This document shows positions 1-8,547 of a DNA stretch of 42,401 nt, in pieces. The notes below the pieces were generated by a model. The model did not search any database, was not told where the DNA came from, and saw only the letters and a list, made by a program, of their open reading frames with translations. The DNA is from an uncultured Pelagibacteraceae bacterium (GTDB taxonomy: Bacteria; Pseudomonadota; Alphaproteobacteria; Pelagibacterales; AG-422-B15). Every line of letters begins with the position of its first letter. Position 1 is the first letter of the stretch. The stretch is from assembly GCA_902554325.1 (NCBI GenBank), contig CACDOH010000001.1, positions 132,135 through 174,535 of the forward strand. Direction: 5' to 3'. The translations under genes and the position numbers were made by a program.

Positions 1-119
1 TTATTAATTAAAATATCAACTAAAGTAGTATTACTAAAATCTCTGAGCATTTTATTAGGTACTCTTTGACTACCTGTTCTGCCATAAGAAAAAATACCTA
101 TTTTCTTTTCAATAACCAT
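1..119 (-). CDS. Partial nucleotidyltransferase (cytidylyltransferase-like), N-terminus only
   Basis: The gene runs off the left edge; only about 39 N-terminal residues are visible, beginning at an ATG at 119. After a short beta strand (KKIGIFSYGRTGSQRVPNK) comes the R-x-G-S-x-R-x-P-x-K pattern of the nucleotide-binding loop in GT-A-fold nucleotidyltransferases such as NeuA, KdsB and SpsF. The exact substrate cannot be read from this piece. The fused glycosyltransferase/cytidylyltransferase gene ends 3 bases upstream on the same strand, so the two are almost certainly co-transcribed. The family is reasonably likely; calling it a CMP-sugar synthetase is inference from the neighbouring NeuB-type gene. 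Confidence 0.6.
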   Translation of the reverse strand, partial: MVIEKKIGIFSYGRTGSQRVPNKMLRDFSNTTLVDILIN

Positions 120-122
120 AAC

Positions 123-1493
123 TTAATTAATTTTTTTTTCGTCAATTATAAGATTTGCAATTGCAATATCTCTACTATCCTTTATCAAAAAAGCTTCTTT
201 ATCAAAAGCTATATTGCTAATAATATTTGATCCTGTAAGGCTGCCTTTCTTTAGATTTCTATTTCTTGTGACAACGCAGGTTCTTGTATGTGAATACAAT
301 GTATCAAAATCATCAATAATATACTCATTTTTGTTAATTTGATTCATACCATGTGAAGTTCTTTGAAATACAGGTGTATTAATTTCTTCAACGAGAATCG
401 TACTTTCAACATCGTTCATTATTAAAGAATTTATACCTTCTTCAATTGTAGCTGTATCAACAAATGGTGCTTGAAGTACCCCCAAATAAGTTATTCCAGA
501 ATAACTTTTATCGTACTTACTTGTTATATCATCTAAAGTATGAGCTATAGGTTTTGATAAAATTGTTGATTGAGTATCTCTCTCAAAAAATTCTAATCTA
601 TTGTCTTTGAACTTTTTAATGGTATTCTTAACTTCGTTTGTATCAGAAGCAATAATGATATGTTCAAATATTTTTGAATTAATACATTTTTCAATTGTAA
701 TCTCTAATAAGCTTTTTCCATTAGATAGTTCTACTTTCCATAGATTACTAATAAAATCATAATTTTTTCTACAAGGAATTACTGCAATAATAGGTTTAAA
801 TTTTTCAATATTAATCCCAGATAAATCAGCTTTTATTCTTCTCCTCGCATTAATAATATTTTTATTATTATTAGTTACATTATTCTCATGTCTACGATAA
901 TAAAATAGAGGTAAGCTGACATTAGCATATTTATGATTATTAATTATTTTGCTCCACAGATCTGTTCCATCTTGAGCACCTAAATCAGTCCTATATCCAC
1001 CAATTTTTTTTAAAACATCAGATCTAATCATGATGGAGGCCCCATTTGGAGGGACATCTTTTTGATGATTCTTGTGGTAAAAGGGTTGTCTTCGTACTTG
1101 TGAAAAAACATTTGCATTTTCATCCATTAGATAATAATCGGGAAAAACCATAGCTATATCTGAATTATGATCGAGATAATTACTTAAAACTAATAAATTA
1201 TTATCTTCAAATATATCATCGGCATCAAGTCTTATAAAATATTCTCCTGAGGATTTTTCTAATGCAAAATTTGCTGCTGATGGAATACCAAGCCTTTTAG
1301 TGTTAAAAATTTTTACTCTAATATCTCCTTTATAAAGATCAAATATATCTTGAGTATTATCGTCTGAGTTTTCATTTATCAGAATAAGTTCCCAACTTGA
1401 TGCAGTTTGTCTTATTACACTCTCAATAGCTTCCTTTAAATATCGACCATAGTTATGTGATGATATATATACTGTGACTTTTACTTTACTCAT
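123..1493 (-). CDS. Bifunctional protein: GT2 glycosyltransferase fused to a NeuA-like cytidylyltransferase domain
   Basis: This 456-residue protein has two GT-A-fold halves. Residues about 1-215 are a family 2 glycosyltransferase: an N-terminal strand, then SHNYGRYLKEAIESVIRQT, a LILINENSDDNT loop and the metal-binding LDADD motif. Residues about 232-456 align by eye with CMP-sialic acid synthetases (IAVIPCRKN, then SKIFEHIIIASDTNEV, then LGVLQAPFVDTATIEEG). The usual GSKxxxxKN nucleotide loop is replaced by a divergent stretch (RKNYDFISNLWKVEL). The fusion suggests one protein that activates a sugar acid, or once did, and transfers a sugar. It lies downstream of a NeuB-like gene on the same strand. 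GT2 assignment is firm; the C-terminal activity is uncertain because of the altered loop. Confidence 0.8.
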   Translation of the reverse strand: MSKVKVTVYISSHNYGRYLKEAIESVIRQTASSWELILINENSDDNTQDIFDLYKGDIRVKIFNTKRLGIPSAANFALEKSSGEYFIRLDADDIFEDNNLLVLSNYLDHNSDIAMVFPDYYLMDENANVFSQVRRQPFYHKNHQKDVPPNGASIMIRSDVLKKIGGYRTDLGAQDGTDLWSKIINNHKYANVSLPLFYYRRHENNVTNNNKNIINARRRIKADLSGINIEKFKPIIAVIPCRKNYDFISNLWKVELSNGKSLLEITIEKCINSKIFEHIIIASDTNEVKNTIKKFKDNRLEFFERDTQSTILSKPIAHTLDDITSKYDKSYSGITYLGVLQAPFVDTATIEEGINSLIMNDVESTILVEEINTPVFQRTSHGMNQINKNEYIIDDFDTLYSHTRTCVVTRNRNLKKGSLTGSNIISNIAFDKEAFLIKDSRDIAIANLIIDEKKIN

Positions 1494-1522
1494 TTCATTT
1501 TCTTAGTCTAGGAAATTTTTGA

Positions 1523-1630
1523 CTACCAAAGCCAACAATAATACGTTTTTAAATTAAATAAATCATCATTATTCTTATTAGTAAAGTAAGTATGATGTGG
1601 TGAAATATTTGATAAATTTAAAATATTCAT
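1523..1630 (-). CDS. Short hypothetical ORF coupled to the upstream neuB-like gene
   Basis: A 35-codon frame starts at an ATG two bases after the stop of the NeuB-like gene and fills much of the 139-base gap before the fused glycosyltransferase. It resembles no family I recognise. In another frame its tail continues as a 16-codon stretch (RIIVGFGSQKFPRLRK) ending next to the glycosyltransferase start, so this may be the remnant of a longer frameshifted gene. Coding potential is unproven. Confidence 0.22.
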   Translation of the reverse strand: MNILNLSNISPHHTYFTNKNNDDLFNLKTYYCWLW

Positions 1631-1632
1631 TT

Positions 1633-2331
1633 TTATAGGGCTAATTTTAGCTCTTTCTTAAAATTTGAAATAGCCATTAACTCCTCTGGTAACATGCTGC
1701 AACTGTGATCAGGGCCAAATAAGTTTTTATCTAGGGTAAAATGTTTTTCTATAATTTTTGCACCTCTTGAAAGAGCGATAATAGATGCGTTTACACCTAT
1801 TGTATGATCACTAAATCCATCATATTTACTGAAGTCTACTTCCGATAAATGAAGTTCATCTAATTCAGTTGGATATTTTGATACACAATACAGATAACTT
1901 ATTTTTTTATTAGAAGAAAAGACCGGGAAATCTTTTTTCTTCCAGTGCCCAAGAGATATTATTAGAGGCTTATTAAGCTCTAACAATGTTTTTATTAACT
2001 TATTATCATTAATCGATCTAGATGCAACTTTATATCTTTCCACATTTAATTCCTCTAACCAATTAATTAGTTCAAAATTAAAAACTGAACTCATAAATTC
2101 AATATCAGCTTTCTTACATTCTTCATTTAAAGTAACTAAATTTTCTTGAGAAAGTTGTGTTTTACAATTGTATTCAAACCAAGGATTATTTTTTTTTTCA
2201 AATGTTTTTAAAGCATCAAATAATTGAAACTTAGCTATGTCAGCACCACTCTCTTTTGCTGCATGTATTAGTTCCTTCGCGAGCACCATGTCTCCATTAT
2301 GGTTCTGGCCTATTTCAGCTATTATCTCCAT
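1633..2331 (-). CDS. NeuB-family nonulosonic acid synthase, TIM barrel only
   Basis: NeuB-type enzymes condense phosphoenolpyruvate with an N-acyl amino sugar to give a nine-carbon sialic-acid-like sugar. The 232 residues carry the family hallmarks in order: IAEIGQNHNGD at the N-terminus, ESGADIAKFQ, a VASRSI strand, YCVSKYPT, GFSDHTIG, and GAKIIEKHFTLDK followed by GPDHSCS. The protein stops just after the barrel. The C-terminal SAF (antifreeze-like) domain found in usual NeuB proteins of about 330-360 residues, which helps close the active site of the partner subunit, is absent. It lies between an asparagine-synthase-like gene and the fused glycosyltransferase/cytidylyltransferase, so the three may act on one sugar. 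Fold is certain; substrate unknown. Confidence 0.85.
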   Translation of the reverse strand: MEIIAEIGQNHNGDMVLAKELIHAAKESGADIAKFQLFDALKTFEKKNNPWFEYNCKTQLSQENLVTLNEECKKADIEFMSSVFNFELINWLEELNVERYKVASRSINDNKLIKTLLELNKPLIISLGHWKKKDFPVFSSNKKISYLYCVSKYPTELDELHLSEVDFSKYDGFSDHTIGVNASIIALSRGAKIIEKHFTLDKNLFGPDHSCSMLPEELMAISNFKKELKLAL

Positions 2332-2371
2332 ATATATTATTTCTATTTATTTTAGATTAAATTCTAACTAA

Positions 2372-4228
2372 TTAAAAATATTCTTTATATTCTTCTAACC
2401 AAAGCTCTAAAACAAGAAATGAAAAGAATATTTCACCATTTAATTTCTTTTTGTTATCCAGCATTTTTATAATAGTTTCTCCACTTTTATTATGGATAAT
2501 TCCCATCTTGTATAGATTTGAGTCTTTCGAAAAACAAGATAATAATAGTTTAGACCAGTCATTTCTGAACCAGTGGTCTAAAGGCACATTAAATCCGTGC
2601 TTAGGTCTACTGATAATTTCTTTTGGTATAACTTCAGCAAAAGCCTGCTTTAACAACCATTTAATTTGTCCATCTCTATAAAAATGATCGTATCTTAGTC
2701 TAGAAGATAATGACAAAATTTTAGGTGAAGCAAAGGGAACTCTTCCTTCAATTGAATTTGCCATGGTCATTTTATCTAATTTTTGTAACATTTCATTTCT
2801 TAAGTAAAAATCCCTATCTTGGGCAATATAGTCTTCTTTTTCCCAATATATATTGTCATTAAATTCTCTAAAGAATCTATGAGAACTTAGTCTAGATTTA
2901 TAAAAGTCTTTATTGAATATCTTTTTCTTTTCTGCTTCTGAAGCATAATAATGCCAGGCCCAAGCCTGCTTGTGAGATGGATAAGAATTAATTATCTTTA
3001 TCTTTTCTTGATCGTCATAATTATAATCATGAAATGATAAATCCATTGGAAAATTATTATATTTTTCTATGGTTTGAGAATTTAGATTTGGATACCAAGA
3101 ATAGCCTCCAAAACATTCATCTGCACAATCTCCAGATAACAAAACTTTTACCCCATCTTTTTTTGCTTGTTGCGATATCGCCTTTATTCCCATAGCAGAT
3201 GATGTTGAGAAAGGCTGGTCTATACTTTTAATAAAGGATTTTAAGTCTAATAAAAAATTACTTGATGTAACTTTTATTGTTTTATGTGATGTACCTAAAT
3301 TTTTAGCAAACTTTTCAGCATAAATTGACTCGTCAGATTGTCCATGTTGAAGGTCTTCAACATTTTCAAATCCAATTGTATATGTATTTAATTTTTCTAC
3401 ATTTTGACTCGCAATGTAAGTAACTATTGAACTGTCTAGTCCACCACTAAGGAATGAGCCTACTGGAACGTCAGATAACAACCTATCATTTACAGACTGT
3501 TCTACTAAATGCTTTGTATAATCAATAAGATCTTTTTCTGAAACAAAATTTTTATTTTCTACATATTTAAAATCATATTTGTACAAAGAAGTCCCTTTTT
3601 TATCTATAACCATGTAATGTGAATGAGGAAAAGATTTTACATTGGAGAATATTGTGTCTGGTTGTGGAGTCCATGTAAATGTTGGCAAATCCCAAATAGC
3701 ATCTAGATTTAAATCACTCTTAAAACTCGGATGAAAAGAAAGAGCGTTTATTGTAGAAGCATAAACAATTTCATTTTGGCTTGGTTTAAAATAATATAGT
3801 GGCTTTTCTCCAGCTATATCTCTTGCTAAGATTAATTTTCGTTCTTTCTTTAACCACAAAGATATAGCAAACATGCCATCTAACATAGAGAATAGATCCT
3901 CAGAAAATTCATCATACAAGTGACAAATAACTTCACCATCCGAATTGGTATTAAATTTATATCCCTTATTCTCAAGTAATTTTCTTAAAAACCTGTAGTT
4001 GTAGATTTCACCATTATAAAATAATACAACTGACTTATCTCTATTAAATAAAGGTTGATCTCCATTTACTAAATCATTAATTTTTAATCTTCTTATTGCA
4101 CCTGTAAATTCATCATCAAAATAATAACCCTCAGAATCAGGACCTCTATCTAATAAAGATAGATTCATTTTTTCAATAATTTTGCTATTAAAAGATGATT
4201 TTATTTTAAAGCCTGCGATACCACACAT
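2372..4228 (-). CDS. asnB: Asparagine synthase-type glutamine amidotransferase
   Basis: The 618-residue protein has both AsnB halves. The N-terminal glutaminase domain starts MCGIAGF with the nucleophile Cys2 exposed after Met removal, followed by RGPDSEG and YNGEIYNY. The synthetase domain has the PP-loop SGGLDSS at residues 261-267. AsnB hydrolyses glutamine and uses the ammonia to amidate an adenylated carboxylate. In polysaccharide clusters such paralogues often amidate uronic acids instead of aspartate (for example WbpS in O-antigen loci). Its position between a NeuB-like synthase and surface-glycan genes supports a sugar-acid amidation role, but this is inference and free-asparagine synthesis is not excluded. 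The DUF115-like gene ends 6 bases upstream. Confidence 0.9.
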   Translation of the reverse strand: MCGIAGFKIKSSFNSKIIEKMNLSLLDRGPDSEGYYFDDEFTGAIRRLKINDLVNGDQPLFNRDKSVVLFYNGEIYNYRFLRKLLENKGYKFNTNSDGEVICHLYDEFSEDLFSMLDGMFAISLWLKKERKLILARDIAGEKPLYYFKPSQNEIVYASTINALSFHPSFKSDLNLDAIWDLPTFTWTPQPDTIFSNVKSFPHSHYMVIDKKGTSLYKYDFKYVENKNFVSEKDLIDYTKHLVEQSVNDRLLSDVPVGSFLSGGLDSSIVTYIASQNVEKLNTYTIGFENVEDLQHGQSDESIYAEKFAKNLGTSHKTIKVTSSNFLLDLKSFIKSIDQPFSTSSAMGIKAISQQAKKDGVKVLLSGDCADECFGGYSWYPNLNSQTIEKYNNFPMDLSFHDYNYDDQEKIKIINSYPSHKQAWAWHYYASEAEKKKIFNKDFYKSRLSSHRFFREFNDNIYWEKEDYIAQDRDFYLRNEMLQKLDKMTMANSIEGRVPFASPKILSLSSRLRYDHFYRDGQIKWLLKQAFAEVIPKEIISRPKHGFNVPLDHWFRNDWSKLLLSCFSKDSNLYKMGIIHNKSGETIIKMLDNKKKLNGEIFFSFLVLELWLEEYKEYF

Positions 4229-4234
4229 ATTAAA

Positions 4235-5299
4235 TTATTTTTTATTAATAAAATCTTGAAATGCTATATTCGTCATACCAGGAACTGGTCTACAATAATT
4301 AGTAGGAGTATATACATTTAAAAATTCTATATTAGATCTGGGTATTATATTTTCATAATCCTTAAATTGGATCTTATTTCTTGAGAAATTGCCTTTTAAT
4401 CCAAATGCATCATTTTTAAATTTTTTTAATAAATTAATAATGTTGATTTTATTTGCTTCAATCAAAAATAAATTTTTAAATAATGATAAGAAACCTCGAT
4501 TAAATCCTCTCGGGAAACCATAAGAGAAAGCAAGCCTTGAAGCGTTATAAAATGATTTATAATGGCGCATAGACTTAAAAATATATGGCGCCGAATATTC
4601 CATAGCCCCTAACATAGACATATCTTTACCAATAAAAGTGACTCTTTTAAAACCAAAAAAGTGCATTAATGGAATTATCGCAATAGTAGCTGAGTTTAAA
4701 CTTTCATTAGGATGTATAACTAATTCTCCATTAACAATTGAGGGATTAAGATAATTATCTATAGTATTTTCTTCTGAGGACATTGAAAATAAATACTGTT
4801 TATTTGGTAAATTAAGTTTCTTTGTTCCATCCAAGTCATATGCTTGATCAAAGCATATCATGGGCAAATCGGGATATTTATTGAGTAAATCATAAGGAGA
4901 ATTTTTTAAAATTATTTCACTCTTTACCTTATATTTTTTATGAGGAAATCTTATTCTTCTGATCTCAGCAAGTTCTGCAAAATCGTCAACAAAATTATTC
5001 CACTCTTTGGTATACTTTTTTTTAAGACTTCTCTCTAAGTCATAGTCACATGCTATTGCTTGCATAAAAGTATATTGCATTGTGTTGGTCCTTAATTTTT
5101 CCGGATAAATACTTAATAAATAGTCTGGTTTTAAATTAAAAGAATGCAGCTTAGGAGTAAGTGATTTTGGCTCAAGAAAAATAATACTGTTTTTTTTATT
5201 TAATAAAGATAGATCTAAGTTGTTTTGAATTATAGAATGACCTCCCATAATAATTATTGCATTCTCACCTTGATACTTATTTTTCAAATTAGACAACAT
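4235..5299 (-). CDS. DUF115/MptE-like (Maf-type) putative glycosyltransferase
   Basis: The 354-residue protein resembles the DUF115 or Maf superfamily, related in fold to GT42 sialyltransferases. It has an N-terminal Rossmann strand with a glycine-rich turn (NAIIIMGGHSII), then LKPDYLLSIYPE, and a later FFGFKRVTFIGKDMSM element matching the family's IGxDL motif. In flagellated bacteria Maf proteins put pseudaminic or legionaminic acid onto flagellin. Here the neighbours are NeuB- and Pse-type genes, so transfer of a nonulosonic acid is the leading hypothesis. No flagellar genes are visible, so the acceptor is more likely a surface polysaccharide or another protein. Recognition is by motif only and is moderate. 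Confidence 0.5.
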   Translation of the reverse strand: MLSNLKNKYQGENAIIIMGGHSIIQNNLDLSLLNKKNSIIFLEPKSLTPKLHSFNLKPDYLLSIYPEKLRTNTMQYTFMQAIACDYDLERSLKKKYTKEWNNFVDDFAELAEIRRIRFPHKKYKVKSEIILKNSPYDLLNKYPDLPMICFDQAYDLDGTKKLNLPNKQYLFSMSSEENTIDNYLNPSIVNGELVIHPNESLNSATIAIIPLMHFFGFKRVTFIGKDMSMLGAMEYSAPYIFKSMRHYKSFYNASRLAFSYGFPRGFNRGFLSLFKNLFLIEANKINIINLLKKFKNDAFGLKGNFSRNKIQFKDYENIIPRSNIEFLNVYTPTNYCRPVPGMTNIAFQDFINKK

Positions 5300-5320
5300 A
5301 ATAGAAAATTTAGATCCTGA

Positions 5321-6469
5321 TTAATTAGATATTTTATTCATGTAGTTATATTTGTCATCAATAACCTTTATCTTAATTAGATCTTGACTAGGCGAAGTAT
5401 GAATAAGGTTCTTATAATATATGTTAAGGTATTTACACATCACATCAATATTGTCTTCTCTTATTCTACTTATATAATTTTTTCTTGGCCGATGAATTGC
5501 ATCTGTATACCATTTATCGTAATCAAGCCATGTTGGGAGAAATCCCCAAATAATTTCCAATGCTGAGGCGGAAAAAGGTAAATCAATTAATTCATAAAGA
5601 TTATTTTTCTGCAATTTAGAGTCAAAATTTGTTAAAAATTCTCTGGAAAATAAATGTTGGCACATGCAACCAAAATAAAAAGGTACATCTTCCTTATGGA
5701 ATATATTTCGATTATAAATTTTATATTCGTCTACAACGTCTTCCAAATTTAATAATTTCATATCACCATCGTTTGAAATAAAGATTAATTTTTTAAAAAT
5801 ATTAACTAAAGATCCATCTTTAATTATCCCTTTGATAATATACTTGATAACATGAATAAGCTTAAATGCCTTGATTGGTAAATGGTGTTGATCTTGTCCT
5901 ATTTTAAATGTTGTTTTGTAGTCTCCCCAATGTTCTATAATTTTAGCAAAATTTTTGTCCTTAGAAAACTTAATCAAAATTTTATCCACCTGGTTTTGAT
6001 GATATGAGTCATCTTCTATAAATAGTGTCTCCCAGCGTTGCCTTGTTATTATTCTCTTCTCGAAACCCATATCCAAAAAATTAATACTATTTTCTTTACT
6101 AAACTCCATTATATTTCGAAGAGAGTCTTTACTAGTGAATATAAAACCTTCCATAAGGAAAAGGCTATAATCGTATTTTTTCCATTTCTTATTTTTAATA
6201 AATTTATACCATGCGCTAGAATCTAGTCCATGGCCATTCTCTACTTCATGATAAATATAATTAATTTTTATTTTTTCTAAAAATTTTAAAATTCTTTCGT
6301 CGTCTGGCGTTAGTTGAATGTTTTTATTCTTATGAGTTTTGTAACCATCGCCTTTAATATAAATAATATGTAATTCATAGTCAGAATAATTTTGCATCAT
6401 CAAGGATATAATTGAAGAATTAAACAGCCAAGGGTTATGATGAGCTAAAATACAAACAGAATTCGTCAT
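5321..6469 (-). CDS. Putative GT-A-type glycosyltransferase
   Basis: This 382-residue protein begins with a GT-A-like pattern: strand SVCILAHHNPW, then a helix with SIISLMMQNYSDYELHIIYI, the layout of family 2 glycosyltransferases. In place of a clear DxD there is a YDYSLFLMEGFIFT element, and the C-terminal half is novel to me. The absence of an obvious DxD makes the activity uncertain. It belongs to the same minus-strand run as the flanking sugar genes (6 bases after the preceding gene, 21 before the next), which supports a glycan role. No signal peptide or membrane segment is evident, so it should be cytoplasmic. Confidence 0.5.
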   Translation of the reverse strand: MTNSVCILAHHNPWLFNSSIISLMMQNYSDYELHIIYIKGDGYKTHKNKNIQLTPDDERILKFLEKIKINYIYHEVENGHGLDSSAWYKFIKNKKWKKYDYSLFLMEGFIFTSKDSLRNIMEFSKENSINFLDMGFEKRIITRQRWETLFIEDDSYHQNQVDKILIKFSKDKNFAKIIEHWGDYKTTFKIGQDQHHLPIKAFKLIHVIKYIIKGIIKDGSLVNIFKKLIFISNDGDMKLLNLEDVVDEYKIYNRNIFHKEDVPFYFGCMCQHLFSREFLTNFDSKLQKNNLYELIDLPFSASALEIIWGFLPTWLDYDKWYTDAIHRPRKNYISRIREDNIDVMCKYLNIYYKNLIHTSPSQDLIKIKVIDDKYNYMNKISN

Positions 6470-6475
6470 TTATTT

Positions 6476-7834
6476 TTACTTAATTTTTTCTAGGGTATTA
6501 TAAAAGTTTTTTCTTGGAATAAGTTTATCAGAATTAATGTATAGGTTCTCATATTTTTTCACTTGCCTATGATCTAAAGAAAAATTATTAATGGATGTAC
6601 TACTAAATTCATTTATGATTTTTTTTATCTCAATACTTGAAACTACCCCTTTAAAATTGTATATCTTGCTATTACTATGATCTTGTATCTTTTTAACTGC
6701 GCTATATCCTCGAAAAAAGATTTCTGGGCAAATAATATTAATATAAAAACTTTTCATCGCCACACTCTCAAAAACTGCTGTGGAATGATAACCACTTACT
6801 ATTTTTGAGATGGATAACAGCTCTTGAAAAACTGTTGGATAATATGTATCTTCGTCATCATTAACTACTAAATGAGCGATATCACTAGCACTACTTATCC
6901 CCAAATGCTTCTTTCTATTTTTTACAACAAAATATAAATCATTTTTATCACAAAATTTTCTCATAGATTTCATCAAATTCTTTTCATTTAAACCATGAAT
7001 ATACCAATGTAATGCTCTTCTATCTAAAAAGATAAGAAAATACATGAATAACCTTTTAATTGAGCCTCTAAAAACACCTGACAGTCGTTCAATACAATTA
7101 CTATTTTTTTGTTGAATTAATTTTTGGAAAATCCCTGTAAAAGCCGATTGCCAATATTTAGAGTTAAAGCCTTTTTTGAAATGATAATTTAAAAAAAAAG
7201 GAAAAGGTAAATAAAGAAAAACTTCTTTATTATTTGGTATGCAATATTTATTTCTTATATCATTTTTATTTAATGCTTCTAAATGTTCATCAACATCACA
7301 AAACCCAATATTAATAAGTTTACACTTCTCTCTAAAGAATGAAGAATTTTCGTGATTATTTACTTCTTTATTACTATCTATAATATCTAAACAGTAACTA
7401 TGTAATTCATTGGTATAAGTTAAAATGATTCTTTCATAATCTTGTAATAGAGGTATTGTAGTGAAGTTGTGCCACTCCCAAATTCGATAATATGTATCAA
7501 AACCTGTTTGTAAAATTACCCACTTACCAGAAATTTTTTTTTTAATTTTCTCATCTAGTATAAAAAGTATTGGATACAAGGAAATGTAAAAATCAAATGG
7601 TTTAGATTTGGAAATAAAGTTTTTTAAATCTTTAAATGAATTTAGTTCAATAATATTAATTGTATTCTTCTCTGTATTCGTAAATGGAAAGATATTTATT
7701 GAGGGAGCATTTTTTACGTCAGGAATATTAATATGGCATATTGTTATTTCATGATTCAAAACCTTACCCAAATCAATAATTGGGGAAAAAATTCTATAAG
7801 TTTGCTTAGTATCAATTATAAAAAGAAGTTTCAT
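6476..7834 (-). CDS. GT-B-fold, CDP-glycerol phosphotransferase-like protein
   Basis: The 452-residue protein has an N-terminal Rossmann strand (MKLLFIIDTKQTYRIF). Its C-terminal region has YPTVFQELLSISKIVSGYH, then STAVFESVAMKSFYINI. This pattern of a lookout segment followed by a Ser/Thr-Glu nucleotide-sugar site is seen in CDP-glycerol:glycerophosphotransferase-like and polysialyl-transferase-like GT-B proteins. It directly follows pseF, so it may handle a CMP-activated sugar. I see no catalytic motif firm enough to name a donor. Only 6 bases separate it from the next gene, consistent with one operon. Confidence 0.5.
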   Translation of the reverse strand: MKLLFIIDTKQTYRIFSPIIDLGKVLNHEITICHINIPDVKNAPSINIFPFTNTEKNTINIIELNSFKDLKNFISKSKPFDFYISLYPILFILDEKIKKKISGKWVILQTGFDTYYRIWEWHNFTTIPLLQDYERIILTYTNELHSYCLDIIDSNKEVNNHENSSFFREKCKLINIGFCDVDEHLEALNKNDIRNKYCIPNNKEVFLYLPFPFFLNYHFKKGFNSKYWQSAFTGIFQKLIQQKNSNCIERLSGVFRGSIKRLFMYFLIFLDRRALHWYIHGLNEKNLMKSMRKFCDKNDLYFVVKNRKKHLGISSASDIAHLVVNDDEDTYYPTVFQELLSISKIVSGYHSTAVFESVAMKSFYINIICPEIFFRGYSAVKKIQDHSNSKIYNFKGVVSSIEIKKIINEFSSTSINNFSLDHRQVKKYENLYINSDKLIPRKNFYNTLEKIK

Positions 7835-7857
7835 GAAAAGTAACTACTATTTTTTTT

Positions 7858-8547
7858 TTAAATATATTTAAATAATTTTTTTACTATTTTAAGATCTTCT
7901 AATGTATCCAAATCGTGTGCTTTTAAATAATCAATTGTAATAAAGTTAGATTTTTCACCAAAAACTTTTTTTTCTCCCAGCCATGCTTCTTTTTTACCCC
8001 AGTAGAATTGGGCTGCATCAAAAAATAATGCTTCTAAATCTTGTGATCTTGCAAGTATATTTTTTTTAAATAACATTTTAATTGTGTTAAATTTAGTAAG
8101 TTTAAAAGAACGGTAGACTGAATGATCAAACTGGCAGGCTGAGAAAACATAGTTTAGATTATTTTTTTTATATAATTTATAACCTTTGATAATCGAGCTT
8201 GGTTCAATTAGTGGTGAAGCTGGAAATACACAGCAGACGTCTTCAAATTTTATATTCTCACCTAACCGTTTTACTGTATCTTTCATTACTTTTGAAATTG
8301 GAACATAATCTGATGAAAGATTTTTATTTCTCAGAAAAGGAATTTCTGCGCCAAAAGATTCAGAAATTCGTGCTATTTTCTCACTATCCGTAGATACAAT
8401 TATTCTGTCAAAAAGATTTGTTCTTTTAATTGCTTTTATTGAATAAGAAATAATTGGCTTACCATAAAAAGATATAATGTTTTTATTTTTTATTCTTTTA
8501 CTTCCTGATCTAGCCGGGATTATAGCAATTTTTTCATTTTTTTTCAT
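7858..8547 (-). CDS. pseF: Pseudaminic acid cytidylyltransferase
   Basis: PseF joins CTP and pseudaminic acid to give CMP-pseudaminate, the donor for glycosyltransferases. The 229 residues match the usual length. The nucleotide loop is intact (IIPARSGSKRIKNKNI, with Arg13 and Lys17), followed by FDRIIVSTDSEKIA, VCCVFPASPLIEPSSI, a QFDHSVYRSF segment, FFDAAQFYWGKKEAW and the C-terminal DLDTLEDL. The FDHSVYR and AQFYWG elements are typical of PseF rather than NeuA. Its start overlaps the end of pseC by 14 bases, so translation is probably coupled. It is the third gene of a pseB-pseC-pseF run. Confidence 0.9.
   Translation of the reverse strand: MKKNEKIAIIPARSGSKRIKNKNIISFYGKPIISYSIKAIKRTNLFDRIIVSTDSEKIARISESFGAEIPFLRNKNLSSDYVPISKVMKDTVKRLGENIKFEDVCCVFPASPLIEPSSIIKGYKLYKKNNLNYVFSACQFDHSVYRSFKLTKFNTIKMLFKKNILARSQDLEALFFDAAQFYWGKKEAWLGEKKVFGEKSNFITIDYLKAHDLDTLEDLKIVKKLFKYI

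Noticed and set aside
2451-2681. Plus-strand open frame of 76 codons
   Set aside because: It is antisense to the conserved end of the asparagine synthase gene and follows its codon pattern.
7850-7859. Run of ten T as a terminator
   Set aside because: No hairpin precedes it in either direction; it lies just after the pseF stop within a continuing operon, and A/T runs are common here.
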